NCBI GenBank assembly: GCA_963678675.1
Contig: OY783200.1
Coordinates: 4,600,501 to 4,664,500, forward strand
Reading direction: 5' to 3'
Length of the DNA stretch: 64,000 nt
From: Xiphydria camelus
Taxonomy: Eukaryota; Arthropoda; Insecta; Hymenoptera; Xiphydriidae
In this document: in pieces, positions 24,193-35,700 of the stretch
Position numbering within the stretch: the stretch's first letter is position 1
Layout of the letters: the number at the start of each line of letters is the position of its first letter
Translations under genes and position numbers: made by a program
The notes under the pieces: model-generated
Databases searched by the model: none
Told to the model about the DNA's origin: nothing
Seen by the model: the letters and a program-made list of their open reading frames with translations, nothing else

Positions 24193-24660
24193 AAATTATT
24201 ACAAAGAACGGTACGAAGGGACGACAAAGCCGCTCGCGTGTTCGTCCTTTAATAATGATAATTATACGTCGAAAGGGGAACTCGAAGTGCACGACCGACC
24301 GGATGTGCTACCAAAAAAAGGTAAATGCAACACCCGAGGCATATGCGCTCGCCGCGCGAGTGCGATTAGATCCGAAACGAAGTGTCCACGCGAACAAAGA
24401 GCCTCGACATCGAAGTAATCGTTATTATTAAAGCCGGAATTGCCATGTGTTCGCGGTAATGAGAATCCTTTTCTATCGATTCAAGGCGATCGCCTTCCTT
24501 TCGATGCACATGCTTGCATTTACGAACGATTTAAACTGATTATTCTTTATATCCTTCGTGTGGAGACTCATTGCTTCCGCCTCCATTTATAGTCGTTCTT
24601 ATCAATTCCTGCCTGCTCCATTCGAACAGAAAATCGAGGGCTGTCCAAAGACTGCAATCG
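24193..24660. other. CpG-rich unique stretch
   Basis: No gene or repeat recognised. Confidence 0.3.
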
Positions 24661-24666
24661 ATTCAA

Positions 24667-24876
24667 GGTGGCTGCAAAAATGTGATTACGGAATTCCCTG
24701 ACTAATCCCATATTCTTGTTCATAAGACAAATATCGAATTATAGAGGAAATTCGCGAGTGTTTTAAGGTGAAAAAAAAGGGAAACTTAAAAATAAATAAG
24801 AGACCACTGTGAAGCCTGCGCTAGGAAAATAAAGTTGTCCTGACTTCTCCCGATTTCTCAGGTCTCCAGCCACCCT
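24667..24876. mobile_element. GGTGGCTGCAAA-ended small MITE (hAT-like ends)
   Basis: AAGGTGGCTGCAAA and TCTCCAGCCACCCTT are inverted ends. The interior includes a fragment of the GGCTTCACAG family (GACCACTGTGAAGCCTG). Confidence 0.55.
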
Positions 24877-24912
24877 TTCATTCACTTTTATCAGTTTTTA
24901 ATAGCAATGTAG

Positions 24913-25114
24913 GTACACAGAGAAAAAAATAGTAGATTCGACTAAATTGGCGATGACGGGCGGGAGAACGCCGATTTAGTTGATCGAATTAAATAATTTG
25001 GTTACAATGATTTGAAACCGTTTGACGAAAACAAGTTGCAGTCAATTCTAGCAAATTATTGATTTAAATAACCAAATCTGGTCAAATCTACCACATTTTT
25101 TTTTCTCGGAGCAG
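24913..25114. mobile_element. CACWGAGAAAAAAA-ended MITE
   Basis: CACAGAGAAAAAAATAGTAG at the left and CTACCACATTTTTTTTTCTC at the right, with mirrored AGATTCGACTAAATTGG/CCAAATCTGGTCAAATCT. Confidence 0.6.
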
Positions 25115-25639
25115 GGCAGGGATATGGGCGAGAAAAAGAGACAAAATCGACAGGACGTTGCCTCGCGCGAGAGCCGATCGCGCATGCAGCGAGTAGATGC
25201 ATTCAACTTTGCGAATCTCTGTCAGCGTCTTCGAATCAGGGCCGGTTTATCAATGTCCAGTTAAATGTCTTAACTGGTGAATAAAATTAAAGTGGTAGCT
25301 AAACTGTTTATCAATATACAACTAACGTTTACTAAGAACTTAAATTAAGATAACTAAAAGTAAATTTAACTGGAAGGTACTGGTGCCAGATACTGAATAA
25401 ACTGGCAGTTATCGCAATTTATAGGTTAGAATTCTCTCTGGTTTTGTATTTGTGTACAGTCTAAAATGGATAATATTTGAGATAATATTGGAGATTTTTT
25501 GGAAATTAGCGACGATGAAGAAATTGTTGAATTCGTACAACACGAAAGAAGAACGTACAGAGTTTTACCACGGAAAGAACATTTCGTCCTGCGCTGGCGA
25601 GAGAGTTTTCCGCGAAAGGACCGTAAAGCCCGCTACAGA

Positions 25640-25945
25640 CTATGCGCGATGCGTGATGCGCGATGCGCGATGCGTGATTTCGTGCATAGTGTGTAGGGAC
25701 TTATTCGTTAAAAATCGATTCGTAAACAACATGATTCGTGTAGTTCGCAGTGATTCGCAGTGATTCGTTCTTGGCCAACTCGCTACAGACTATGCGCGAT
25801 GCGTGATGCGCGATGCGCGATGCGTGATTCGCGGCAGTTCGTGAATAGTGTGTAGGGACTTGTTCGTTAAAAATCGATTCGTAAACAACATGGTTCGTGT
25901 GGTTCGCAGTGATGCGCAGTGATTCGCTCTTGGAGGCGGTAAATG
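25640..25945. repeat. Subterminal GATGCGTGATGCGCG tandem block
   Basis: Two units of about 145 bp each begin with CGCTACAGACTATGCGCGAT and end TTCGCAGTGATTCG. Each contains four to five octamer-like GATGCGYG steps. The inverted counterpart is at 27900-28070. Confidence 0.8.
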
Positions 25946-26697
25946 GACGAATATCAAAGGCTGCGCATCAACTGCTCTTTCGCCGAAGTACGGGCTGTGT
26001 TCATAGTTCATTTGTCCATTCTTTGTGCGCGCTATTTTGTTTGCAGGAATTTTCCGGTGTTTGAGGGGCTGTAGATAACCCTCCGCAGGTCACCTTCGGG
26101 TGGCAGAGTCCAAGGCTCGTTTATGTTTCTGTTTTGAAAGTGACGGCTCTGACTTTCGAGAAAACATCACAATAAAATATTCCGCCGACGATTTGTCGTA
26201 GGCCGGCCGATCGGCGCCGTGGGAACATAATGCTCGCGGTAGACTTATCGAAGATTCACGAAACACTTTGTATTGTTATTTTTGCCTGTCCGGAAGGGAC
26301 AATTTCATGGCTCTTTCTCGAAGGTACAGAGAAAGGGGAAAAACGTTCTTACTGGGTTTTTTTCCGAATATGTAATAACCAAACAGTCGATGTATATGAA
26401 CCCGTGCCCTTCGGTGCGCACCCTGAATGCCTCCACTAATGTCTTTTTTTTTTTATTACGAAGCGGACTCTTGTCTTTTTCCTATAGTGAAAACTTTCGA
26501 AGCTGCAGTAAATCTCACTTCCGCTTATCCTTGACGCAGAGTATTTTCACTAAATTACGACGATTCTTCCATGTGCAATTATTGGCGGAACCCAACAACA
26601 CTTTCGTGCGTTGAAATGGATGTAAAAAAATGGAAGCGATATTGTGATTAATTACGATAAGGATGAAGCAATGGAAATAGAATTTGAAGACTATTAA

Positions 26698-27780
26698 GGA
26701 GGTTCGACTATCAGACGAAAACCAACTTACACACAGCCCTAATTTTTTTATGATATACACGAATATTTTACACAACTAATACAAAAATTTGAGCAATATA
26801 GACCGCCTAGTTTCTTCGTTATTTTATTCTAAAGTAGACTACTTTTATAACATCGCCTTATGGGAGACGATTGTACTAAGGTATATTATCACTGACTTTA
26901 ACACACATTCCGCCAACTTTAGACTTTGAAAGACTAGTAATTTGACAGATGAAATATTAAGGATTATGTAAAAAATAAGTAAATTAGATTTTACCGTATG
27001 TTAGCGTGCCAACCTTACCGAAATTTCTGCAGCGATTTTTTCTATATGGTTGCAACGTAATATTATCATGAAATTCGTTTTTACTTCGCAAACCATTAGC
27101 ACGCCATATTAACGGTGAGACTTGGCAACACGGCAGCGAAACAGTTGTAAAGCTGAAAGACCGAACCTTACCTGGCGTCTATTCAAACTGAGCGCGAAAT
27201 TTGAAAGATTCGGAACGATAAAAAAAATATTGTCCCTAAAATCTCTATCCAAGTTGAATGATTGTTGAAACGAAATCATGCCTTTACTTATACAACTCTT
27301 TTTCTTTTTCGACAAAATTTGACTTTATACCGGCTTTGCTGCATGCTCGCGTCACTGCAGCCAATATAAAATATCGCGGAGTACAACGTTGCCAAGAATA
27401 CGATGAAAATTGCAACGCACAATAAAAAATGTTTAAACTATAATAATATATCCATGATGCTGAATTATCAATCGAATAACTGTTTTATGTCCTCAGCATT
27501 CTCTATGAGTTGTTTTTATAGGTTTTTATAGATTATTTGTAATTTTTTATTTTTCTTTAAAATGTTGGACAAAAAGCCTCTGACAACGATTCCGGAGTCA
27601 TTGACGCTCTAATAGTCCGCCATAAATTTTCCAATATTTTATTTACTAATGATTTTCGGCATGAACGATGCATAAAATAGGTTCATAATTCATTTAATTA
27701 TTATTCCATAACGTTTCAGATTGCTGTGAAAACATTTTTTTCAAACACATTTTTGACTCCAAAGAAACAGTCGATCCTCC
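26698..27780. mobile_element. Nested TTAA element (TTAAGGAGGTTCGACT ends)
   Basis: GGAGGTTCGACT and AGTCGATCCTCC are inverted ends flanked by TTAA at 26694-26697 and 27781-27784. About 1.08 kb, no transposase frame recognised. Confidence 0.65.
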
Positions 27781-28429
27781 TTAATATGTATTTCAATCAT
27801 AGTATTATGTTTTTCACTTTTTCATACATAATGTACCTACATACATAATTAGCATTGTATTCGTGTGTAAATAATTTTAGAACTGGTAACTTTGAAACAA
27901 TGCAAGCAGAATTGCTACGAACTACAACGAACTGCCGCGAATCACGCACCGCGCATCGCGCATCACGCATCGCGCATAGTCTGTATGGCTCTGTTTACGA
28001 ATTGCTACGAACTACAACGAACTGCCGCGAATCACGCATCGCGCATCACGCATCGCGCATAGTCTGTAGCGGGCTTAAGATGAGCCTCTCGCTATTCTCG
28101 GGCCATGACAACGTCGCAGCATCCCCTCTTCTCCCTACCTACCCTATCTCATTCCTCGAGTGACATACCTTCTACAGGAATATACGCATAAAGAAAGAAA
28201 TATACCAACGACGAGGATTTCTAATGCATGAGTTTTAATTTGAGGGAGCTTTGAAAAGCCCGCGTTCTTTTGCGGAAATTAAACCAATCGGAATGCTTCA
28301 AGACAGTGTTCATAACTGACAGATAAAACAGTATTGAAATACGCTACTATTCGGATAACTGTCAGATAAGAATAACTGTTAGATAGTTATCTGACACATT
28401 TAACTGGACATTGATAAACCGGCCCTCAC

Positions 28430-29500
28430 CCGAAAGGCGTCGACGAGCTTAACATTTATAATTTCCAGTAAAAACCCTAAATTCCCTGACATTACCCAAT
28501 TTCCCAGCTTTACAACCACCCTGCAATTACGAGTACACACATACACGAGAAGTAGAAATCGCGGACCCCTCGAATCGACACCTAAACAGCGTCGATTAAA
28601 AAGTCTGCCACGCGCGTACCGGCGGCGTGACTCACACCGCCGTCCGGAAGCTCAGTGTCACCTGCAGCCAAACGAGAAACGCGAGCTGACACCCAGTGCT
28701 CGACACAGAGCCCGCGTCTGTGCACATGAAACGCGAATCGCTCGAGGAAGCTATTGTCTCGGCGGGGGGAACTGTCGGCGGTAGGTTTCTGCGAACGCCG
28801 ATCGCGCAGGAAGGTATCGATGACGCCGTAATTGGCGGACGAGCGCCGATCTTGGAGGGACTATCGGTGGAAAACCGAGCGGAATGTGTACTCGTAGGAA
28901 CGATGATTCCAGCAGTCCCGATTAGACCCGCGTTATCGCCGCCGAACCTCGGGAGACTCGAGGGAAGAATGCGAGGAACGTCAACCGATTCGTTGGAGTT
29001 CCCGTTTGTTTACTTAAAACGCCCGGGTCTCGTCGAGCAGCTGCTACGCACCGCGTCGATGCTCGCACGGCCGAGCGGAGTTGAAATCTGCGTGAAGCGA
29101 AAGAACTTGAGAGGAAAACTGACCGCAAAACGATCCTCTGTGGTGTGGAAACCAGAAACCCGTTGGGGGAATTTTTGCAGGGGATTTTCCTGGCGATATA
29201 TCTAGCTAGGATTTGGCTGGAACTTTGCGACCGGCTCCAGGGTAAATAGAACCAGGACGAAGTCAGCAGGTAGAGAGTGCTCGCGTAAACCGGATTGCCT
29301 CCCGGTGAACAAAACGACTCCGAAGCTGGGGTCGGGGCCAGGTGTAGCTAGAATTTCGCGGAGCGTCGTACGATCGATCGATATGCCGGGGGGAATGACT
29401 TCGGCGACCTGTGGCTCCGCGATGCGAGTCGCGAAACGGATTTTCGCGGTCTGCGCCACCGAGTTTTCTTCGGATGCCGTCGATTTGTAGTTTTCATGGG
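28430..29500. other. GC/CpG-rich unique island
   Basis: Not repetitive. A 169-codon plus-strand frame at 28696 is open but has no domain or splice support; long frames arise easily at this GC content. May be regulatory. Confidence 0.4.
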
Positions 29501-29506
29501 ATTGTA

Positions 29507-31175
29507 ACCCAGGCAATACATGCTAGATAGCTGTCTTTTAGTCATCCGTAGGCAGTCTAATGATAACTTAAATTTCGAGTTATCAAGGCTGGTAGCGGTC
29601 TGGCAGTCCTTGATAAATGAGAAAAGTGATATTTATCACGAAAAAAGTGACGGAAAAGTGACGAAAAAATGTCCACGAGTAGAGAGTACTAAAGTAGGTA
29701 AATATCTTTAGGAGCATTTTTATATTATCTTCATCGCTATATTATTATTATCATCGACACATCATTAAATCACATTATTTCGATAAACTTCTTAATATCA
29801 TGACAAATAATGAAACAGCAAACATTATTGAAATAAAAAGAGGATGTATAACAATATTCTTGATTTTTCAGAAAAAACATTCTGAAATCAAGTGGAATTT
29901 TTTTAAATAGATTTTCCGATATTTTCCATTTCACACACACCTTCCAATACTTCTTTCCGTACCGCATTCATATTTTCCAGTATAGTCTGCACTAATGCCT
30001 CTTCTTTCAAATCCTTATTTTTAAAAACGTTTTCCTCCTACGATCGTAATTATTTTTCTTTCCTTCTCAACCCTTTTTTACTTTCCCCTTCAACTCTCTT
30101 TCCCTCCTATTCAGCCTGTCCCTCCCAGCATAATCATGTTTTCTGTTCCTCTCAGCTTCTAAATATTCCTGATATTTATCGCAGGAAGCATTTGCCATCC
30201 CGATAAACGGTTTTGTGATTGGTACAAGATCAGTCTTTTTATTCTATATTTTCATAGCATTTTTAACAATGAGAATAGCATTGAGAGAGTTCTCCCTGAT
30301 AATGATACATATACACATGACAGGGTTGCCACAAATATTGATTTTAAAAATTCCCTGACCCTTCCAGGCTATCCAGAGCAAAAATCGCATTTTTCCATAC
30401 CATTTAATTGACTCATAAAAACATTTCGGGAAAATGAAAGCGGCATTAATAATACGGAATATAATAGAATATAAAGAAGCATAAGCTCAAAGAAGGCACA
30501 AGTGTAACAAAAACTTTACAACATTTAACAATCCAATAGAACATACTCATTGTATACACGGATTGGTAAAGAGAAAAAGGTGTTAAATACGAATTACAAT
30601 TTAACAAAATTTTAACTATTGCATATTCATGCAAATATTGCAAAAGCATCGCAAGTTATATGCATATTTATGCTATATCACAAAACATTGGCTAAATATT
30701 CCCTGCGAATATTGCATTGAAAATCAATATCACATTGATAACTCAATGAATAGCGTGATGTTCTCTTTTCTCAAAAGATTATATTAAAATTCCTCGACTT
30801 TTCCAGGTTCTCCATACCCTCAAAAATATTCCCTGACTTTTCCTGGTTCTCCAGATTTCCCAGGTCTGTGGCAGTCACGTACCATCAAACTGATAAGTAT
30901 CTGATAAATTTTAATAGCAACTGAACATAATCAACAGCATTATGAACAATTTTCTAGAAGGCTTGGATGAATAAGTGAAGAAAGTGACTGTCCCTCAGAA
31001 TAAGTAAAAAGAAAGTGATTTAAATGAAATAAGTGACAAAAAGTGATCTGCTACCACCCCTGAGTTATCCGACAGTCGTCTTTTGGATAACATGAAATCA
31101 AAGTTAACAAAAAGTGAGACGTTAGACTGTCTACGGAACGACTTCAAGATAATTTTTTGGACTGTGTGGTCAGCT
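29507..31175. mobile_element. CCCAGGCAATAC-ended composite repeat
   Basis: The left part (29507-29640) and right part (31050-31175) are similar to the inverted halves of the element at 41897-42231. Between them lies other repeat material, including a GGGTTGCCAC-ended segment at 30321-30877. Confidence 0.5.
30321..30877. mobile_element. CAGGGTTGCCAC-ended element (hAT-like ends)
   Basis: Starts CAGGGTTGCCAC and ends near GGTCTGTGGCAG. Its left 220 bp match 3325-3560 (TTTAATTGACTCRTAAA, AATATAATRSRATATAAAGAA). No coding frame. Confidence 0.5.
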
Positions 31176-32102
31176 AAGATGTAAGATCGTGCGAGCAAAA
31201 GAGACGAAATCCTAGCTGTGAACTAGGATCTTCTAAACCTTCTCTAAATACTCACAGAGTCCCAAGAGAATCTATAGCTCAATATTTTTATACCCGCATC
31301 AAAACCTTGCGGAAGCAATCGATCAAATGACAGTGCCGATAGTCTTTACAGATTCTGACGAAACTTTGGAGGAATAATACAAGAGATATCAACCCTAAAC
31401 AGCACAGCTGCTCCGCTTCACCCAGAATTCTCTACGATCGCTTGTGTTATTCGAACGCGACTCGATGACTATTTCTACGCAGGAAAATCAACATTGATGA
31501 ACCAATCTAAAAGAGAAAAATTAATCCGGAAAAGAGGAAAATAGATTTTCCCAAAGAACTTCCCTTACTTCAGAAAAAAAACCTGAAATCAACAAAAAAT
31601 CCTCCCTACAATCTAAAACTCCAGAAAAACAACCCTCGAAGCCTGCGAAACTCGCAGTTTCCCGGTAAAACTTGCGAAAAATCGCCACCATCTCCGTTGG
31701 ACCGTTAAAAACTCGGAGATTCCATGGCCGCGCGACGAGTGGCGAGATTCGTCCGGTGGTATCCGGTTCGAACCGGAACGCGCGGCCGCGTGAGTAACGT
31801 TCGCCGCTCGGAAACCACGTATCGACGTCGCGCGTTGTCGCGAACCCCTGACCAACAAAAAAGGCCACAGGACTCACACGAAACAGAAAACCCGTATCCC
31901 TTTCCCCATTCTCAAAAAATGCTTTCCTTCCCCTTTTTTCGAGAGAAATAACAATCCTCGCGCCTCGAAGAACGATCTTGTTGTTCGCGCGTCCGAATCG
32001 CGCGAAAAAACGGCGAGGATCTCAACGAGATCCACAAAGACGAAGGGTCGCATTCGCATCCCCTTTCGCGTATAAACAAGCCGCATGCCGCGGTCGACTC
32101 AC
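31176..32102. other. Unique DNA downstream of the candidate minus-strand exon 1
   Basis: AT-rich up to about 31700 and CpG-rich after that. It would be the start of a giant first intron. A minus-strand 118-codon frame at 31521-31877 has no recognised homology. Confidence 0.35.
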
Positions 32103-32158
32103 TTGCTGGAATTGCGACTGCTGCTGGTGAGTCCCTGGAAGGTGCCGGTGGACGTCAT
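32103..32158 (-). CDS. Probable first coding exon of an unidentified minus-strand gene
   Basis: On the minus strand an ATG at 32158 (A at -3, with an in-frame TGA stop about 65 nt upstream) opens 18 codons plus two bases, reading MTSTGTFQGLTSSSRNSS. It then meets a strong donor (CAGCAA|GTGAGT; last exon base 32103). The Ser/Thr-rich start is too short to name a family. The next exon is not visible: no convincing minus-strand exon occurs between 1 and 32102, so intron 1 would exceed 32 kb. A ratchet site on the same strand at about 9322 supports a giant intron. Codon and donor quality look real, but this remains a prediction. Confidence 0.42.
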
Positions 32159-32682
32159 CGTCGCGTGTAAATGATCTGCCTCGGTTTCTCGTGGATGAAT
32201 TCCGCGTCGAAATCACGCGCGCACAGGGAATATATTCGCGTTGTACTCGCAACCGGGAGCACTCGGACGCGACTGTTTCGCCGACGAGCGAAATCAAATA
32301 GCGTTGAGCGCCGCGATTGGCGGAGAGCGGCGCGAAGGCGGGGCGCTGGTCGATGCGGCGTTTAAACGTCGTCGGTGGACGCGAGATCGTCGATTCGGTC
32401 GCCGGAACGGCGGTTACAAGAAGGCGGCGGGACGGTTTTCCGAAATTTCGCGCACCGCTGCGGTTTATTTTGTTGATTTCGCGGGGGAAACGTTCGCGTG
32501 GTCCTCGCGAATAATGGTCGCCATTTGAGCTGCTCCGCGCGATTGTGGCGCTTCGTGGCGGACAATACGGGAAACTAGTAGTTCGTGTATAGTTCGCTAG
32601 GTGACGCCATTGTGCTAGGCTCGGTATTAAAGCGGACTTCCTATCTAAGTCGCGTGCTCCGTGCTCGTGCAACCAAACAAAG
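32159..32682. promoter_or_regulatory. Probable bidirectional CpG-rich promoter between ING and a minus-strand gene
   Basis: This GC-rich, CpG-rich and transposon-free stretch separates the ING leader from the candidate minus-strand start codon at 32158. The divergent starts are 619 bp apart. An AAGATGGCCG motif (YY1/Pho type) lies at its right edge. No TATA box is obvious. Confidence 0.5.
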
Positions 32683-32709
32683 ATGGCCGAACGCCGCGAA
32701 AGCTCGTAG
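32683..32709 (+). other. Upstream ORF in the ING 5' leader (8 codons)
   Basis: An ATG in the context AAAGATGGCC opens a short frame that ends at TAG 32707-32709, about 70 nt before the ING start. If transcription starts upstream of 32683, this uORF could dampen ING translation. The same bases form a YY1/Pho-like AAGATGGCCG motif, so the site may instead be a promoter element near the start site. Confidence 0.4.
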
Positions 32710-32777
32710 TTCCGCGCGAGTGGGGAGTGCGATTTTTACTCGCGCGGGGGTCGTATTTCCGCGCAAAACTACCCGCG

Positions 32778-35700
32778 ATGCTGAATCAGGCGGTCGTCGA
32801 GGCCCTGTACTCGGCGACTTACATCGAGAATTACCTCGACTGTGTGGAGAACCTGCCGAACGACCTGCAGAGGCATGTCTCCCGGCTGCGCGAGTTGGAC
32901 GCCACTTGTCAAAGTACGTACAATTTCGCGAATTCATTGAATTTTCGAGGTATCTCGAGAAGGAATCGGATCTCGACGTTTAGTATTTCAATTCTCGCGT
33001 ATAACCTCCAAATTTAAAGAACTATCCGAGTTTTCACCAACGCAAACGTGACGTGCTCCGAAATTTCCGGGGTAATTATGGAGAATTCCGTTTTCCTTCG
33101 TCGTAGTGTACCTCCGCGAACTGGACCTGCAGCTGGAGGCGTTGCGGCTCGACGCGGACGTGTCGACGCGGCGGCGAGGACTGCTGCGCGTCCAACAGGC
33201 GCTGATCGCCGCGCAGGAGATCGGCGACGAGAAGCTGCAGATCCTGCAGACGGTCCAGGACATCATTGAGAACAAGTCTCGCCAGCTAGACCAGGACTAT
33301 CGGAATTTGGGTATGACACGCCTTTCTCGTGAGCTTCCTCGCGTTATCCTAATCTCGGCCGCCGTTTATTTTATTTTAGAGGAAATAGGGGAAATTTGAG
33401 CAAAAAGGGGGATTTTTTTAATTTAAAAAAGGGATCTATCAAAAATTAGAAACATGCAGTGATTTTAAAAAATATTTTTAAGGCGTATATAACGAGACAC
33501 CAATGCCGTATGTATCATGCCAAATGAAACAAGCAGAATTACCGACATTGCCGAAACGTTACCGACGGTCAAGAATTTTATAGTTAGAGTTGGCTTGAGA
33601 AGAGTGCCCTGTGTGTGCTGCGTGAGAGCGAAAAGTGTCAAACGTCTGATTTCCCGATAGCTGTCAATTCGGAAAATCGAAGTATTGAATAATAGACGAA
33701 ACACTTCGATCTCTTGAATTAACAGCTATCGGGAAATCAGACGTTTGACACTTTTCGCTCTCACGCAGCACACACAGCGCACTCTTCTCAAGCCAACTCT
33801 AACTATAAAATTCTTGACCGTCGGTAAAGTTTCGGCAGTGTCGGTATATCTGCTTGTTTAATTTGGCATGATACATACGGTATTTATTAAGAGAATGAAG
33901 GATGTCTTGGCAACTTAAAAATGTATCTCATATCAGGTAACTTAAGGCATTCCTAGTGCGAGATGACAAATTTCAGAGAATCCTAATTTTTGTGTAGAAT
34001 GGAAATTAATATCGTAAGATTATTTTTGAAAAGTATCAGGTCCGGTCACCGAGCATTTAAGAAAGAATTTTGATTTTTAAATTTGAAAATTTAACACGTA
34101 ACCCCTTATGGAAGAATCCACTCTTCCACATTTTAATGCCGACACCCACATGTTTAAAAATTATACACATTAAATAAATTCATTTCCATATCTTCACAAA
34201 ACTGCATAGAATTTTTTGAGTCCAAAAAGATATAAGGTCACCGACTGTAACAAAAATATTGACGTTCGTAAACAGCAAAACGTAGTTTTTTCATGATAAA
34301 ACATAACGATAAATAGAATTGGCAACGTTGCATCATATATGTGGCGACAGTGATGTGCGTGCATCTATGCGACACAGTTTTGTTGGGAATATGGGTATAT
34401 TATATGACGTAGAATTACTGATTTTTGAGGGGTCCGCCGGTGACATCTTGAAAATACGCTCCTAAGCGCTGGGAATACCTTAAATCTAAGTACCCTCCGG
34501 AAAAGAATTAAGGAATCGCTTACAAGGAGTCTCTGGCCATATTATTAGACGCACCTTGATTTCTTAATACAGAATACAAGTTTGGAGGAGAAAAGAAGCT
34601 ACTAATTTTACTTCAACATGTCTTAAAGAAAACATTTAACGTCTTTGAACATCGGGAAGTAATAAAAAGTGCGGTTTTCGTAGCAATAATCATACATCTA
34701 TACACTTTTGTCAAATGTTTAGGCAGTCAGAGAGATATGCGTATTATTATCAATATTTACCGAAGCCGCCTTTGGCGTCTATAAAAGCTTTGACAAAGAT
34801 ACAGCTACTTTAAAACAGCCTTCTTCCTTGCAGAATATAAATGATCCCTTAATTCTTTTATGGAGTGTATTTTAATCTGATTTAAAAAAATGGGAATCTA
34901 GTTTCCAAAAAGAAACACTAATTCAACTAGGCTTTTATACATATATTAAACGAAATATTGATGCAGGTAGATAAAGTAGGGATTATAGTATCATTTTATA
35001 TAAAAATAAAGGAAAAAAGAAGAAGAAATTGACCATTCTGGCTCTTTCCACGTAACTCGAAACAATCACAAGACAAACTCAACTGAGAAGTTGAATAATA
35101 GATGGTTTTAGAGAAAAAAAAAATCAAATCATAGCCGAAAAAGGGAAAAATCGCGAATCTTAGAGCGAAAAGGGACAAACTTGAAAAACAGAGGAATAAA
35201 GGGGAACAGAGAACACACCGCGAATCCTGCAATTTCCCACCCTTCATCCACAGATTTCGGCAAGGAGCAGGAGAGCGCGGAGCCGTCCGCGCGCGAGGCG
35301 AATTCGACGGTGGGCGCGAACGCGACGGGCAACGCGAACGCCGCGGAGCGGCAGCCGAAGCGCGCGCGAAGGACGCGAACGGAGACGCTGGTGGAGTCGG
35401 CGCACGCGATGGACATGATCCTCGCGACGGAGACGCGCTCGGCGACGCTCTCGAGCGCCAACAGCTGCGGCGGCGGCGGCGGCCAGAAGAAGAGCACCGC
35501 GGCGAGCACCGGGAAGAAGAAGAAGCGGAAGGCGCGCCAGGGCGCGCAGCAGAGCCAGCAGCACCGCGAGGACACGCCGCCGCCGCCCGAGGACGACCTC
35601 GCGATCGATCCGGACGAGCCGACGTACTGCCTCTGCGATCAGATCTCCTACGGCGAGATGATTCTGTGCGACAACGACCTCTGCCCCATCGAGTGGTTCC

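Larger units (their letters stand above)
25239..28425. mobile_element. 3.19-kb PIF/Harbinger-like DNA transposon
   Basis: The ends GGGCCGGTTTATCAATGTCC and GGACATTGATAAACCGGCCC are inverted repeats extending at least 27 bp. A TCA triplet flanks each end (25236-25238 and 28426-28428), the 3-bp duplication expected of PIF/Harbinger. Subterminal blocks of GATGCGTGATGCGCGATGCG occur at 25640-25930 and, inverted, at 27900-28070. A short frame near 25499 (SDDEEIVEFVQHERRTYRVL) could be a transposase N-terminus remnant, but no DDE core was found. A second element is inserted at 26698-27780. Confidence 0.7.
33311..35253 (+). other. ING intron 2, almost entirely nested transposons
   Basis: The intron between exons 2 and 3 begins 46 bp before, and ends 23 bp after, a copy of the GGCTTCACAG-ended repeat (about 33356-35230). 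Inside that copy sit a long hairpin element (33508-33880), a TTAA-flanked element (33942-34483) and a TA-flanked element (34493-34867). Without all of these the intron would be about 70 bp. Boundaries were set by comparison with the copy at 42548-43134, which lacks the insertions. Confidence 0.75.

Noticed and set aside
25640..25945. GATGCGTGATGCGCG block as a CRISPR-like array
   Set aside because: Eukaryotic context, no unique spacers, and an inverted counterpart at the other end of the same transposon.
27160..27190. Minus-strand CCAG|GTAAGG as another ratchet site
   Set aside because: No pyrimidine tract precedes it, and it lies inside a transposable element.
28696..29205. 169-codon plus-strand frame in a CpG-rich island
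   Set aside because: No recognisable domain, splice signals or homologous pattern; long frames are expected at this GC content.
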